Below, one piece after another: positions 10,370 through 20,566 of a DNA stretch of 64,000 nt. A model generated the notes under the pieces. It did not search any database, was not told the DNA's origin, and saw only the letters and a program-made list of their open reading frames with translations. Source of the DNA: Owenia fusiformis (lineage: Eukaryota; Annelida; Polychaeta; Sabellida; Oweniidae); assembly GCA_903813345.2 (NCBI GenBank), contig CAIIXF020000011.1, positions 2,876,571-2,940,570 on the forward strand. Reading direction: 5' to 3'. The position numbers and the translations under genes are program-made. The first letter of the stretch is position 1. Each line of letters starts with the position of its first letter.

Positions 10370-12339
10370 AAAGAACAGGTCCATTTAACAGACTATTGGT
10401 CTACTTAAACTTTTTCAAAAAAAAACTCATTCTTCCATTTACTTTTAAAACCGATTGCAAGTTGTAGATAAATCTTTTTTCTTGAGTAGTGCAATTTCAA
10501 AAAGTGGCATAAGTTTTCAGTTTCTTTGAAAAATTCGCAGTAAGAACCCCTATCACAAGGCTGTCTGAATATGGGTACACACTATGTTTACCATCAAAAT
10601 AATATCAAAACTTATCATTACATAGAATTTATCATATGGAACACACCCCATGGGTGGGCCCAGAAAAAAAATTGGGCCCATAAAATTTTTAGGCCAAAAC
10701 AGGCCTTAAGGCCCCAAAAAGTGGGCCTTTTTGGTCATAACTGGGCCTTTTAAGGCCTTATTTTTAATTTCAGGCCAAATTTTGAAGATAATGGGCCTCA
10801 AAATTTCAAAATTTGGGCCCACTTTTGGGTTTTAGGGACCAAAAAACGATTTTTCTTCTGACCTGAAATTTGGGCCCCCCCCCCCTTGTTGGTTCCCAGA
10901 TCCGCCCCTGGAACATATGGCATACAAGCATTCGGAGTAGAACCTTAACAAAATCTAGCTATGTATGAAGTTTACCAATGCAAATCTGGAAAACATTGTC
11001 ATTTTTTGTTCACTTTGTTATCAAGTTTTAGCATGGTGCTCATTTCCTTTCGTTGAAAATTTAACCATCAGCCCACACTCCCACAAAAAAGATATCGAAA
11101 CTGTATAATACAGAGACTGTAAAGTAGCTTCTCTGCAAATATCATTGTTGTGAGAGCGTGGGCTCACCACTAAAACTTAACTTTTGTGATGAAAATAAGG
11201 CTGACTGGTTTATTTTTCAATTTGGCTGCTAACCTGGCATACTACATAACTGCATGTACAGAAAAGGCCATTCAAAATTAATTATATGTTGGCATTCTGA
11301 TGAAGGGCCTTATATCAAAAACTACAAAACCCTTATTTATTTAAAGGGTTTTATATATTATTTTAATAGTGAAAATGCAATAACACATTGTGGCAAAGCA
11401 AGTAACACCTCTTGATTCAGATGACCTTGCTAATGAAAACAATACTAAAGCTTATATACGAGTACATGTCGTATTTAATCAATCTTGGAACTCATTTCTA
11501 CAATATCACAATTCCCTCTGTCATTTATATGCATTACAAGTGTTTTTCTAAAGAGGGAATAAGTAGAAATTATTTTAGACAATCCTTTGAGTGTCATACC
11601 ATTTATTCATGATACTGCCTTATGTTTTATGATATATATTGAAATTCAAATATGGGAACTGCAAATTGGCAATTAACTTTAAAACTAAGTCTCCACGCAC
11701 ACATTTCAAATTCCAATGCAAATGCCAATGGGCATTTATTAAAAGTGACCCTATAACTATTTAGAATATGGCAAACATGTTTAGAAAATTGGTGAGAAGC
11801 AATTGAAATAAGAAAATCCATTCTCGTGGAAGTGCCCTTGTGAGCATATAATTGCAGCCATATTATCCCAATTGCCCATGGGCATTTGAAATAATAATCA
11901 CATCCCACCTCTTAAAACATGCTTACGGTTGGAGATTCTGTTTGAGTCTCAAAAGGCAACAAGATCGTTCATTTTTGAAACAGGAAAATTTAGTCCCCCC
12001 CAAAAAAATGCCGATATGGGGAGTTATTCTCAAGATTTTCATGTAATTGCCTATGATAATTTATTATAAATATTTTTATTTCAATTCACATGTCTTATTA
12101 TCAGTCACAATCAAAAATTAAGCCAATTGCTCTCATTCCCTTTATTAGAAAATGGCAAAATTTTGACAAAAATAACATCTCTCAAAGTAGACCTTAAAAC
12201 CACCCTAATGTCAAGGTCAAATGTCAAATTCTCAGAAATCACATTTTAAGTAATAGGTCATACCTCCTCTTCAATTCCATGTCAATATATACTTGTTTTG
12301 TAGGTGGGCTAAAAAGGGGTTTACCGTCACCTGTCCTTT
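10370..12339. mobile_element. Non-autonomous DNA transposon with AAAGRACAGGT ends (copy 1)
   Basis: The ends are AAAGAACAGGT at the left and ACCTGTCCTTT at the right, a short terminal inverted repeat. The body matches 42299-43625 over most of its length. This copy has about 400 bp that copy 2 lacks (around 11540-11950) and a GGCC-rich insertion at 10645-10915. No transposase is evident. It lies inside a fold-back element. Confidence 0.75.
10645..10915. mobile_element. GGCC-rich insertion
   Basis: A short element is dominated by GGGCC, GGCCTT and AAGGCC motifs and ends in a C10 run. Copy 2 of the host transposon is uninterrupted here (42560), so this is a later insertion. A related piece lies inverted at 35913-36030, sharing CACCCCAT and GGGCCCA. 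The superfamily is not determined. Confidence 0.6.
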
Positions 12340-12960
12340 TCTAAATTTTTTCCTCAATTACAATAAGTCGAAAATTGATGATAAATTTGATGAATCTTTG
12401 AAAATCGACATTCCCATGTTAACCAATGGGAAATGATAGGTTTGCCGAAAGTCATATGACAGAATATCTATCCATCCGAGTCCTTGCAAAAAATACAAAT
12501 TGGGCAGGTGATTGAATTTGCTAACTTTATTTAACAAAAAAATGATATGTCTCTTCAGGTTGAACAAATTTATAGGGCTTTAAAGTCAAAATTGTTTTTC
12601 AAAAAAACTCTCCCATTGAAATAACACAGGAGGCGAAAAGTTATTTTCAAAAATGACTTTCAAGCGCTGTAACTTTAGTATTCATCAAATAAACTAAACA
12701 CTTAGTGTACAAAAAAGTTCAATTTTCTATATAAAAATATTGTTTGTTGAGTCTTTTGCTGAAAAGATATCCTGACTGCTGATTTTCCCCGAACCCTCAA
12801 TTTCCCATCGGATTACATGGGAATGACGATTTTCAAAAAATTCATCAAATTCATCATCAATTTTCGACCTATTGTAATTGAGGAAAAAATTGAGAACATT
12901 TGGAGGTATCGGAAATAAAGTCAAATTACGTTTCCATCAATATGAGAGGTTTCGCACAAC

Positions 12961-13140
12961 TGGTTAGCTAAAACGTATCCGCATTCGTATCTCGTTACGT
13001 TTATGTTTATGTTTATGTTTATTTATTATTTGAAATACACTCAAAATACAATATATGAACTGGGTGACACTTTAAAAAGTGTATATTCCCAATATTAGGC
13101 AAAAATAATACATGTGTGTTGTCATACCTATTAAATGCAG
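12961..13140 (-). mobile_element. Possible LINE 3' tail
   Basis: Read on the minus strand, a UTR-like stretch ends in AATAAATAAACATAAACATA repeats at 13003-13030, the kind of short tail repeat left by CR1-like elements. No coding part remains. Confidence 0.35.
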
Positions 13141-13559
13141 TTGGGGACCTGCCTATGTATTCATCTATTTGAACGAAAGTGTTGGTTTACGGAAACGTAT
13201 TTCGATAATTTTTGTTTCGCAGTTCGTTTTTTGAAGTACGTAATTATAAACGCATCTCAATCCGTGTTTAGTAGTAGTGAAGACTAGGGTCAAATAAAAT
13301 AATTCATCTGCACTAAGATTTCTGAACACAGAAAGGCTGAAATAGTTGTCATTAAGTGAAGTGCAGTGACTGCATTATGCTACAAAATGCGTAAACATTT
13401 CTGTTTTCGGTAGAAATGATATTTGAAATTAGTGTGTACATTTGCGTTACTTATTTTTTCCCGAGAATATTAAGAATGCAGCAAATGTGTTTTGACTTAA
13501 CATGACAGCATGCACGCTTGACGTAACATCATCATATCCCTTTTGACTTCACTATCTTT

Positions 13560-14277
13560 TTAAGTATGCCCTTATAACTATACTTATCAATGCTATATTA
13601 GTTCCGAAGGAGTACACGCATTCTAAACAAATAGTATAAGTGATTCATCAGGTCATATTAAACTTGAGTAAAATCCATCCAGCCAAATATTTGACCTTTA
13701 TTGCAACATCTATTTACTCATATAGCATGTTTTTATTTCACTCAAAAGTAGAATTCCATCTTAAGCATATCCAAAATTCCACATAGCTAAACTTTTTAAC
13801 AAAACAGATAGGTATAGAGATGACTTGTTGAGTTTACCCTGGATTTGAAAATTTTGTAAATAAGATATACCCTTCCGAGTTAGAGTTAAAAAAGACCAAT
13901 GAATCGAACATAAATGCGCCTTAAGTATGCCCTTATAAGTATACTTATCAATGCTATATTAGTTCCGAAGGAGTACACGCATTCTAAACAAATAGTATAA
14001 GTGATTCATCAGGTCATATCAAACTTGAGTAAAATCCATCCAGCCAAATATTTGACCTCTATTGCAACATCTGTTTACTCATATAGCATCTTTTTATTTC
14101 ACTCAAAAGTTGAATTCCATCTTAAGCATAGACAGAATTCCACATAGCTAAACCTTTTTTAACAAAACAGATAGGTATATAGATGGACTGTTGAGTTTGG
14201 ACAACCCTGGATTTGAAAAGTTTGTAAATAAGATATCCTCTTTCGAGTTAGAGTTAAAAAGACCAATAAATGCGCCT
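13560..14277 (+). repeat. 361-bp tandem duplication
   Basis: The segment 13560-13920 (TTAAGTATGCCCTTATAACT at its start) repeats at 13921-14277 with a few percent difference and small indels. It has no coding signal. The second copy ends exactly where the reverse-transcriptase fragment begins, so the duplicated DNA may be part of the same inserted element. Confidence 0.85.
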
Positions 14278-14640
14278 TATCTTGACCTTCTCATTAACAT
14301 TGAACAAGATAACAGTATATACGTATTGTAAGTTGTATGATAAACGAGATGATTTCAACTTTGATATTGTGAATTTTCCCCATTTAGACAGTAATATTCC
14401 ATTAAACCCACCATATGGGGTCTATGTATCCCAGCTTATTAGATATGGTAGGACATGCTCTAAATATTTAGATTTTAAGTCAAGAAACAATACTTTAGTG
14501 AGCAAACTGTTAGGTCAAGGTTATACTTGTATAAAGCTTAAGAAATACTTTCTGGGCTTTGCTGAATAATACAAATCATTTATTTCGAAGTTTCAATTTT
14601 TACCACTTGAGATGCTGAAGGATGTAGGAATTCTCGAAAT
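14278..14640 (+). mobile_element. Retroelement reverse-transcriptase C-terminal fragment
   Basis: The translation contains YLDLLINI, then LYDKRDDFNFDIVNFPHLDS, YGVYVSQLIRYGRTC and SKLLGQGY. This block follows the palm domain in a widespread invertebrate reverse transcriptase that I associate tentatively with Penelope-like elements. Catalytic motifs are missing. It is a broken fossil fragment. The assignment rests on recall of the LYDKRDDF...VNFP signature. Confidence 0.55.
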
Positions 14641-15266
14641 CGTTGTTCCCTCTTCAAAAGAGAAGACGCGAAAATCTTTCCTTATAAGGGCAAAATATTT
14701 CCCATGATGCAGTTCGCGGAGGAACAAATTTATACTTCCTTATTTTCCCTCATAGGTTTAACATGGGGATTTTCACACCTATTTTTCAAACGATATATTC
14801 GTTCATATTCCCGTAGGAGAGTACAGAAAAAATTATTAGAAACGATTGATCTCTCATTAATCTTAATATAACAGCTATTTTTTTTCATTGTATTAATTCA
14901 TAGCGTGGTGAAAACGATGATTGAAAAGTGAGAAAATATTCCGGAAGAGAAGGTCACGTGATCAGTAGACTAGTCGCCATATTGGAAAAAACAATTCCAT
15001 TCGACTTTCAATACTTTCATGCAAATTTTACCGCACTACAAACTGCGACATCGATGCAACAACTGAATAAAAGTATTCATCTTCAAATTACATTATAGAG
15101 TTACGTTGAAAACCCACAAACAACTGAACAGTAGACCAAAGAAGACGCGTCGCTATTATGTAGGTCAATCCGTTCAGTGGTCCGAAAGCAAATCTATAGT
15201 ACTCGTTTCCGAATTTTGTTGTTCGTTGTACAATCTTTTATTGATTAAACTCGGTATACTGACTAT
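14641..15266. other. No gene seen; E-box motif present
   Basis: AT-rich sequence without a supported ORF. GGTCACGTGATC at 14952-14963 is a strong E-box, followed about 20 bases later by CGCCATATTGG. Together they could be promoter remnants, but no transcript start or first exon can be attached. Confidence 0.35.
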
Positions 15267-17022
15267 CCCAGCAAACAGTGACGTCCATGTAACGTCACTC
15301 ATATGTGGTATATAAGTTCACTGGAGACGTTGTATATTTCCGTTATATAAACGTCAAAGCAACGTAAAATTGTGACATTCAGCAAAACGTCGGTGGATGG
15401 TTAAAAAATGACGTTGTAGTAATGTGTTAGTAAAGTTCGAAATTTGTGCTGGTGTGAAAAACGTAACAATGACGTTGAATTTTTACCAGTTTGGTTCATT
15501 TGCAACGTAATATAAACGGCAAAATTTAACGTTGTCGTAACGTTTTTTAAATGTGTAAAATATTTGTAAGTGCAGGAAACATTACAAAGACGTTGCAGTT
15601 CTCACCAAATTGTTTCATTTGCTACGTAATATAAACGGTAAAATTTGACGTTGTCGTAACGTGTTTTAAATGTGAAAGATATTTGTAAGTGTAGAAAACG
15701 TTACAAAGACGTTGTGTTCTCACCAAATTTGGTACATTTGCTACGTAATGTAAACGGTAAAATTTGACGTTGTCGTAACGTGTTTTGAACGTGAAAGATA
15801 TTTGTAAGTGTAGAAAACGTTACAAAGACGTTGCACTTCTCACCAAATTGTTTCATTTGCTACGTAATATAAACTGTAAAATTTGATGTTGTCGTAACGT
15901 GTTCTAAATGTGAAAGATATTTGTAAGTGTAAAAAACGTTACAAAGACGTTGTGTTCTCACCAAATTTGGAACATTTGCTCCGTAATGTAAACGGTAAAA
16001 TTTGACGTTGTCGTAACGTGTTTTAAATGTGAAAGATATTTGTAAGTGTAGAAAAAGTTACAAAGACGTTGCACTTCTCACCAAATTGTTTCATTTGCTA
16101 CGTAATATAAACGGTAAAATTTGATGTCGTCGTAACGTGTTCTAAATGTGAAAGATATTTGTAAGTGTAAAAAACGTTACAAAGACGTTGCGTTCTCACC
16201 AAATTTGGTACATTTGCTACGTAATGTAAACGGTAAAATTTGACGTTGTCGTAACGTACGTGTTTTAAATGTGAAAGATATTTGTAAGTGTAGAAAACGT
16301 TACAAAGACGTTGCACTTCTCACCAAATTGTTTCATTTGCTACGTAATATAAACAGTAAAATTTGACGTTGTCGTAACGTGTTTTAAATGTGAAAGATAA
16401 TTGTAAGTCTAGGAAACGTTACAAAGTCCTTGTTTTCCCACCAAATTGGTTCATTTGCAACGTAGTGAAAATGGGTAATTGTAACGTTGTCAAAACATGG
16501 TTTGAATGTGAAAAATATTTGTAATTGTAAAACACGTTACAAAGACGTCATTTTCTGACCAAAATGGTTCATTTTTAACGTAGTGGAAACGGTTAATTTC
16601 AACGTTGTCGAAACGTGTTTTCAATTGAAATGTAAAAAAATATTTGTAAGTGCAGGAAACGTTACAAAAAGACGCTATGTCCTCACGAAATTGGTTTATT
16701 TGCAACGTTGTCGAAACAGTTAATTTTGACGTTGACGAAACGGGTTTTAAACGTGAAAAATACATATACATGTATGTGAAAAAGAACGTGACAAAGACGT
16801 TGTGGTCTCAACAAATTCGTTTAATTTGTGACGTGAAGTAAATGTTAAATATATAGCGAATATACATTTATGCCTCGAGTTGTGGTAACTTTAAATACTG
16901 ATCGGTGGAGGCACAGGCATATGTTGGCTCACACAGATGAACTTAACGTGGTAATTGAGAGTGAGAGTGGAAATATGATGTAAAGAAAACGTTTCTCCGA
17001 CGTTGTAATTTTGCCATGGGTT
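15267..17022. mobile_element. CCCAGC-ended element filled with a satellite
   Basis: The left end CCCAGCAAACAGTGACGTCC resembles the reverse complement of the right end of the 27.5-30.4 kb array (CCCAGCTAACAATTTTACGT). A worn matching right end, GACGTTGTAATTTTGCCATG and then GGTTA, lies near 17022. Nearly all the interior is ACGT-rich tandem repeat. A non-autonomous DNA transposon with a minisatellite core is the likely explanation. Confidence 0.5.
15480..16850 (+). repeat. 118/120-bp satellite array with two-unit order
   Basis: Using CTCACC as the phase mark, units start at 15601, 15719, 15839, 15957, 16077, 16195, 16319, 16437, 16555, 16682 and 16807. In the middle the spacing alternates 118 and 120. 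The units also alternate between a TTGTTTCATTTG form and a TTTGGTACATTTG form, so the repeating block is a dimer of about 238 bp. Outer units are diverged. Each unit carries several ACGTT motifs. Confidence 0.85.
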
Positions 17023-17244
17023 ATTGCTGACAAAAGTCTGACGTTCTGTCCCGGGGGGTTCACTCCAATATACCTCTTAATACCTATGTGCCGCGCCAAA
17101 GACCCCCTTTTTGAGCATTTTTTCCATGTCAATTTCCTCTCAAAATTGGAAGTTTCCATGTATTATTCCTCTCAGAGTTATAAAATTCCATATTTTCTTC
17201 CTCTGAACTTCATAGATGTCCATGTCGACTTCCTCTGGAGCTTG

Positions 17245-17415
17245 CCGGTGTAAAAGAAATTATGGTCCCCTGGGGATTATGGTCCCCTTTCTGAAAGGCC
17301 CTTACTGGCCCTGATTGTGGATACGATAATAAGGGAGAGTTGCCATTAAGTCACCATATAAATCAATGGAAAGTAGGACCATAATTTGATAGGACCTCCT
17401 ACCCTTTTACACCGG
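17245..17415. mobile_element. CCGGTGTAAAAG MITE, copy 1
   Basis: A 171-bp element starts CCGGTGTAAAAGAAATTATG and ends CCCTTTTACACCGG, a clear inverted pair. Inside, ATTATGGTCC and GGACCATAAT extend the symmetry. A second copy lies 85 bp downstream in the same orientation. Confidence 0.75.
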
Positions 17416-17500
17416 GACTAAAGTTTGCGAATTATCGGTAAATTGACTAAAACTCCACTCTTCCGGCGATTTGTCAGACCTCGGGACAAAAATTTTAGTC

Positions 17501-17667
17501 CCGGTGTGAAAGAAATTATGGTCCCCCAGGGATTATGGTCCCCCTTCTTAACGGCCCTTACTGGCCCTGATTGTGTATAAGATAATAAGGGAAAGAGGTC
17601 CGTCACCATTTAAATCAATAGAGAGTAGGACCATAAACTGATAGGACGTCCTACCCTTTTACACCGG
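17501..17667. mobile_element. CCGGTGTAAAAG MITE, copy 2
   Basis: A 167-bp copy of the 17245 element has the same ends apart from TGTGAAAG for TGTAAAAG at the left. The two differ at about a dozen sites. The short spacer carries GGGACTAAAG and TTTTAGTCCC at its edges, so the pair may sit inside a slightly larger symmetrical element. Confidence 0.75.
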
Positions 17668-17782
17668 TTTTAGTCCCTTTCAACAAGGGCGAGCGTTACA
17701 AACGGAAAGTACATCGTTCGCAAATTTGATGTATTTCTCGTTCGGCTTTTTATCGTATTCTGTTCTATCAACCAATAGAAAT

Positions 17783-19300
17783 GGTTGAAGACCACAGTAG
17801 AGTTTCCCATAGGTGGCCATTATAACATTTTACCCTGTATCTTATCAACGATTAGTATCCAAGCCTAGTGCAACATACCACAGTGTTCGGGAGAGACTCG
17901 CCTAGCCTGCTATAACAATCTTACCATGGGTTGTCCACCGAATTTTTGAAATAAATAAACTTGAAGACACTAACCCCCTCTATCGTCAGATTTCTCAGAG
18001 AATTCTGGTAAAATCACCAAGGTCAAAATCACTCCGCCGCCAGCTTAAAATGAGATTTCCCACTGAACTCTGACATGTTTTCAGATAAATTAGGACCTAC
18101 CCTATAAATATTTAGTCCCGATTCACTTCCCAAATGCTAGATGGCGCTCCAATGGGGTAGGGAAGGAGAAAATGACTTTTTATTCAGAAAACCAAATCAC
18201 TAACGGTAACCGCTAATGTCCTTACTCAGGACTATATCCTAATAGTAAACTGAATTAGTTTGTTTTCTTCCAACATGGTTATATTAGCATTGTAGGCATT
18301 ATCCCGATCACAATGGTATATAACAGGCTATATTTGAGAAAATGCACGGAGGAAAATTCAATCCTTATAGAGACAGGTCCTTTTAGCAAAATTCAGGAAA
18401 TTTGATTTTGAGATTTCTTGAAATTTCTTTGGGGTAGGGGTACACCTTACAGATTGCATCACAGATTGAGTACACCCAACTGAGGTGAACATGGCCATAT
18501 GGGGTATCATGGGAAAGCGATTTCTACTATCTTTCAAGTGATATCCATGCCAAGGCGTTCGATTGCATCTTATGACGTCATATTGGTAGGAAGAAACAAA
18601 GGTTCATTCAAAACTGCCCCGAAAACAATTGAATGGCACGGGAGAATGGACTTCGGGGTACTTGGCACAGTGGCCTCGCCCCCAAAGCACCAAAATTGCT
18701 TCAAAATGTCACGATTTTGATAGCATTGTTCAGCTAAGATACAGCCCTTTAATATGATATGCGCTATTAGGCTTCTCAATGAACTAAAAAACCTAAAAAA
18801 GGGATAAAACCTTCAAAATGCCCCCAAAAAGCGCCTTCTATTAGGTTGAAGACCACAGTAGAGTTTCCCATAGGTGGCCATTATAACATTTTACCCTGTA
18901 TCTTATCAACGATTAGTATCCAAGCCTAGTGCAACATACCACAGTGTTCGGGAGAGACTCGCCTAGCCTGCTATAACAATCTTACCATGGGTTGTCCACC
19001 GAATTTTTGAAATAAATAAACTTGAAGACACTAACCCCCTCTATCGTCAGATTTCTCAGAGAATTCTGGTAAAATCACCAAGGTCAAAATCACTCCGCCG
19101 CCAGCTTAAAATGAGATTTCCCACTGAACTCTGACATGTTTTCAGATAAATTAGGACCTACCCTATAAATATTTAGTCCCGATTCACTTCCCAAATGCTA
19201 GATGGCGCTCCAATGGGGTAGGGAAGGAGAAAATGACTTTTTATTCAGAAAACCAAATCACTAACGGTAACCGCTAATGTCCTTACTCAGGACTATATCC
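17783..19300. mobile_element. Young LTR-like element with identical terminal direct repeats
   Basis: Direct repeats of 457 bp at 17783-18239 and 18844-19300 look identical by eye and bracket a 604-bp interior with no coding capacity. AAAT flanks both outer ends (17779-17782 and 19301-19304), a possible target duplication. Each repeat holds AAATAAATAAA and CCCTATAAATATT. The layout suits a small non-autonomous LTR retrotransposon (TRIM-like), and identity of the repeats implies a recent insertion. Against this, the repeats do not begin TG or end CA. A plain duplication is the alternative. Confidence 0.5.
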
Positions 19301-19410
19301 AAATAGAGGAATTCCCGCGTCGAAATCAACATGGAGGACAGTTCCAAGTTCAAGATATTGCTGCTTTAAAGCAACTTGGGAGCCGTACTGCCAGCTTTCG
19401 AAGGTAAGAA
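19301..19410 (+). promoter_or_regulatory. Possible 5' exon ending at a splice donor
   Basis: After AATTCCCGCGTCGAAATC comes an ATG with a 12-codon frame, then GCTTTCGAAG/GTAAGAAT, a good donor. CpG content rises here. It could be a non-coding 5' exon, but no acceptor can be linked to it. Confidence 0.2.
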
Positions 19411-19652
19411 TGATGCATGCATGTTACACAATCACCAAAGGTTAAAATGAAAGCATTCCATGGCCGGTACTTGCAGCGAGAACACAAATAATCTCATGTG
19501 AAAGTTGGGATCGTTTCAATTTTCATAATTTTTGAAATGAACTTTTGAATATTCGAATCGATGTTATTGATTTTCAATTTCATCACGATTTTCAATCATA
19601 ATTCCCGGTTCATAATTTTCGTTAGGTCAATTACAAGGGGTCCAGGGATCAG

Positions 19653-20249
19653 TTAAGGTGCTATGGAAGTTAACAGGAAATGACAAAACAGGAAGTGACA
19701 ATTTTTTTTGCATTTTTAGATATTTTTTGAATAAAGATAACAGAGTTCTGGTTTGACCTCCAGTCAATTTAACTATTTCCACATATCATTTACATGACCA
19801 GGATCACAATGTGAATTTTAGAAAATTGTCTTAAACAAAAATGGCGGTCATAAAAAGGAAAATAGATCGCTTTTCAAATCAGTTTTTTCATTTTTTTTCT
19901 TTTTCTATGAATGATATCAAATTTTCAAAGATTGTATCATTTAGAGCAATATATTGGGCACATTTTCTGAAAAATTCAAAAGATTCTGTTCAGTGACTAT
20001 CCCTACGCTCCTACTTTTAGCTTTTTTTCAGTCACACTTTCAAAGGGCTAAAAAGGTTATTTCATCATGTTTAGGATCATTCTGACCATGCACATTGTGA
20101 TCCTGGTCATGTAAATGATATGAGGAAATAGTTAAATTGACTGGAGGTCAAACCAGAACTCTGTTATCTTTATTCAAAAAATATCTAAAAATGCAAAAAA
20201 TTGTCACTTCCTGTTTTGTCATTTCCTGTTAACTTCCATAGCACCTTAA
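19653..20249. mobile_element. Fold-back element with 160-bp arms
   Basis: Arms at 19653-19815 and 20089-20249 are near-perfect inverted copies. They start TTAAGGTGCTATGGAAGTTA and end at GATCACAATGTG, with a loop of about 270 bp. High arm identity implies recent insertion or arm conversion. No ORF is present. Confidence 0.85.
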
Positions 20250-20346
20250 GGTGACATTTAAGTTAATCAAAAGTACAAAAACATGGGAGCCATATTTTTG
20301 GATAAAGTCAGAAGATTTTGTATACTGTTTTCCTTGTAGGGCGAAG

Positions 20347-20403
20347 GGGTGTAACGTCGACACCGTTTTGGGGTAACTTCGACATGTGGGGTAACTTCGA
20401 CAC
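20347..20403 (+). repeat. Three short GGGGTAACTTCGACA repeats
   Basis: Three consecutive units of about 18-20 bp read GGTGTAACGTCGACACC, GGGGTAACTTCGACATG and GGGGTAACTTCGACACC. They lie just upstream of the BANP-type motif. Function is unknown. Confidence 0.6.
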
Positions 20404-20472
20404 CTTGTTGTTTATTTGCTCTAATTTCCGATCTAGGGGGAAGCCATGTTTTTGTTCTCCCATGGATCGAGA

Positions 20473-20482
20473 TCTCGCGAGA
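20473..20482. promoter_or_regulatory. TCTCGCGAGA element (BANP-type)
   Basis: The palindrome TCTCGCGAGA is a known core-promoter motif of broadly expressed animal genes, bound by BANP in vertebrates. It stands 24 bases before an ATGGCG start codon. A chance 10-bp match in 64 kb of AT-rich DNA is unlikely. Promoter activity is inferred. Confidence 0.5.
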
Positions 20483-20506
20483 TTTTAATTTTTCCAGAAA
20501 TCAAAC

Positions 20507-20538
20507 ATGGCGGAAAACGGAAATTCTACTTCTAATAC
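20507..20538 (+). CDS. Candidate first coding exon, MAENGNSTSN...
   Basis: The ATG in AAACATGGCGG has a good start context and opens MAENGNSTSN, then reaches AC/GTAAAG, a plausible donor, leaving phase 2. An acidic/polar N-terminus starting Met-Ala is typical of a host first exon. A hAT-like element sits 28 bases downstream, inside the putative intron. Joining it to the frame at 25038 would keep phase but reaches a stop after 18 more codons, so the true partner exon is unknown. Confidence 0.3.
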
Positions 20539-20566
20539 GTAAAGCTCCATAAACGTACCTCCGCAC

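Larger units (their letters stand above)
10267..12960. mobile_element. Fold-back DNA element split by a later insertion
   Basis: The left arm is in two pieces, 10336-10369 (ATTGATGGAAACGTAATTTG and on) and 12340-12440. Read as the reverse complement, 12790-12947 matches both pieces in order, giving arms of roughly 150 bp around a short unique core. The break in the left arm is exactly where the 10370-12339 transposon sits. The flank at 10267-10330 also matches, inverted, the flank of a second copy near 62000-62065. Confidence 0.75.

Noticed and set aside
16098-16316. Minus-strand ORF with repeated RLCNVFYTYKYLSHL peptides
   Set aside because: It is a read-through of the 118/120-bp satellite, so the peptide repeat only reflects the DNA period.
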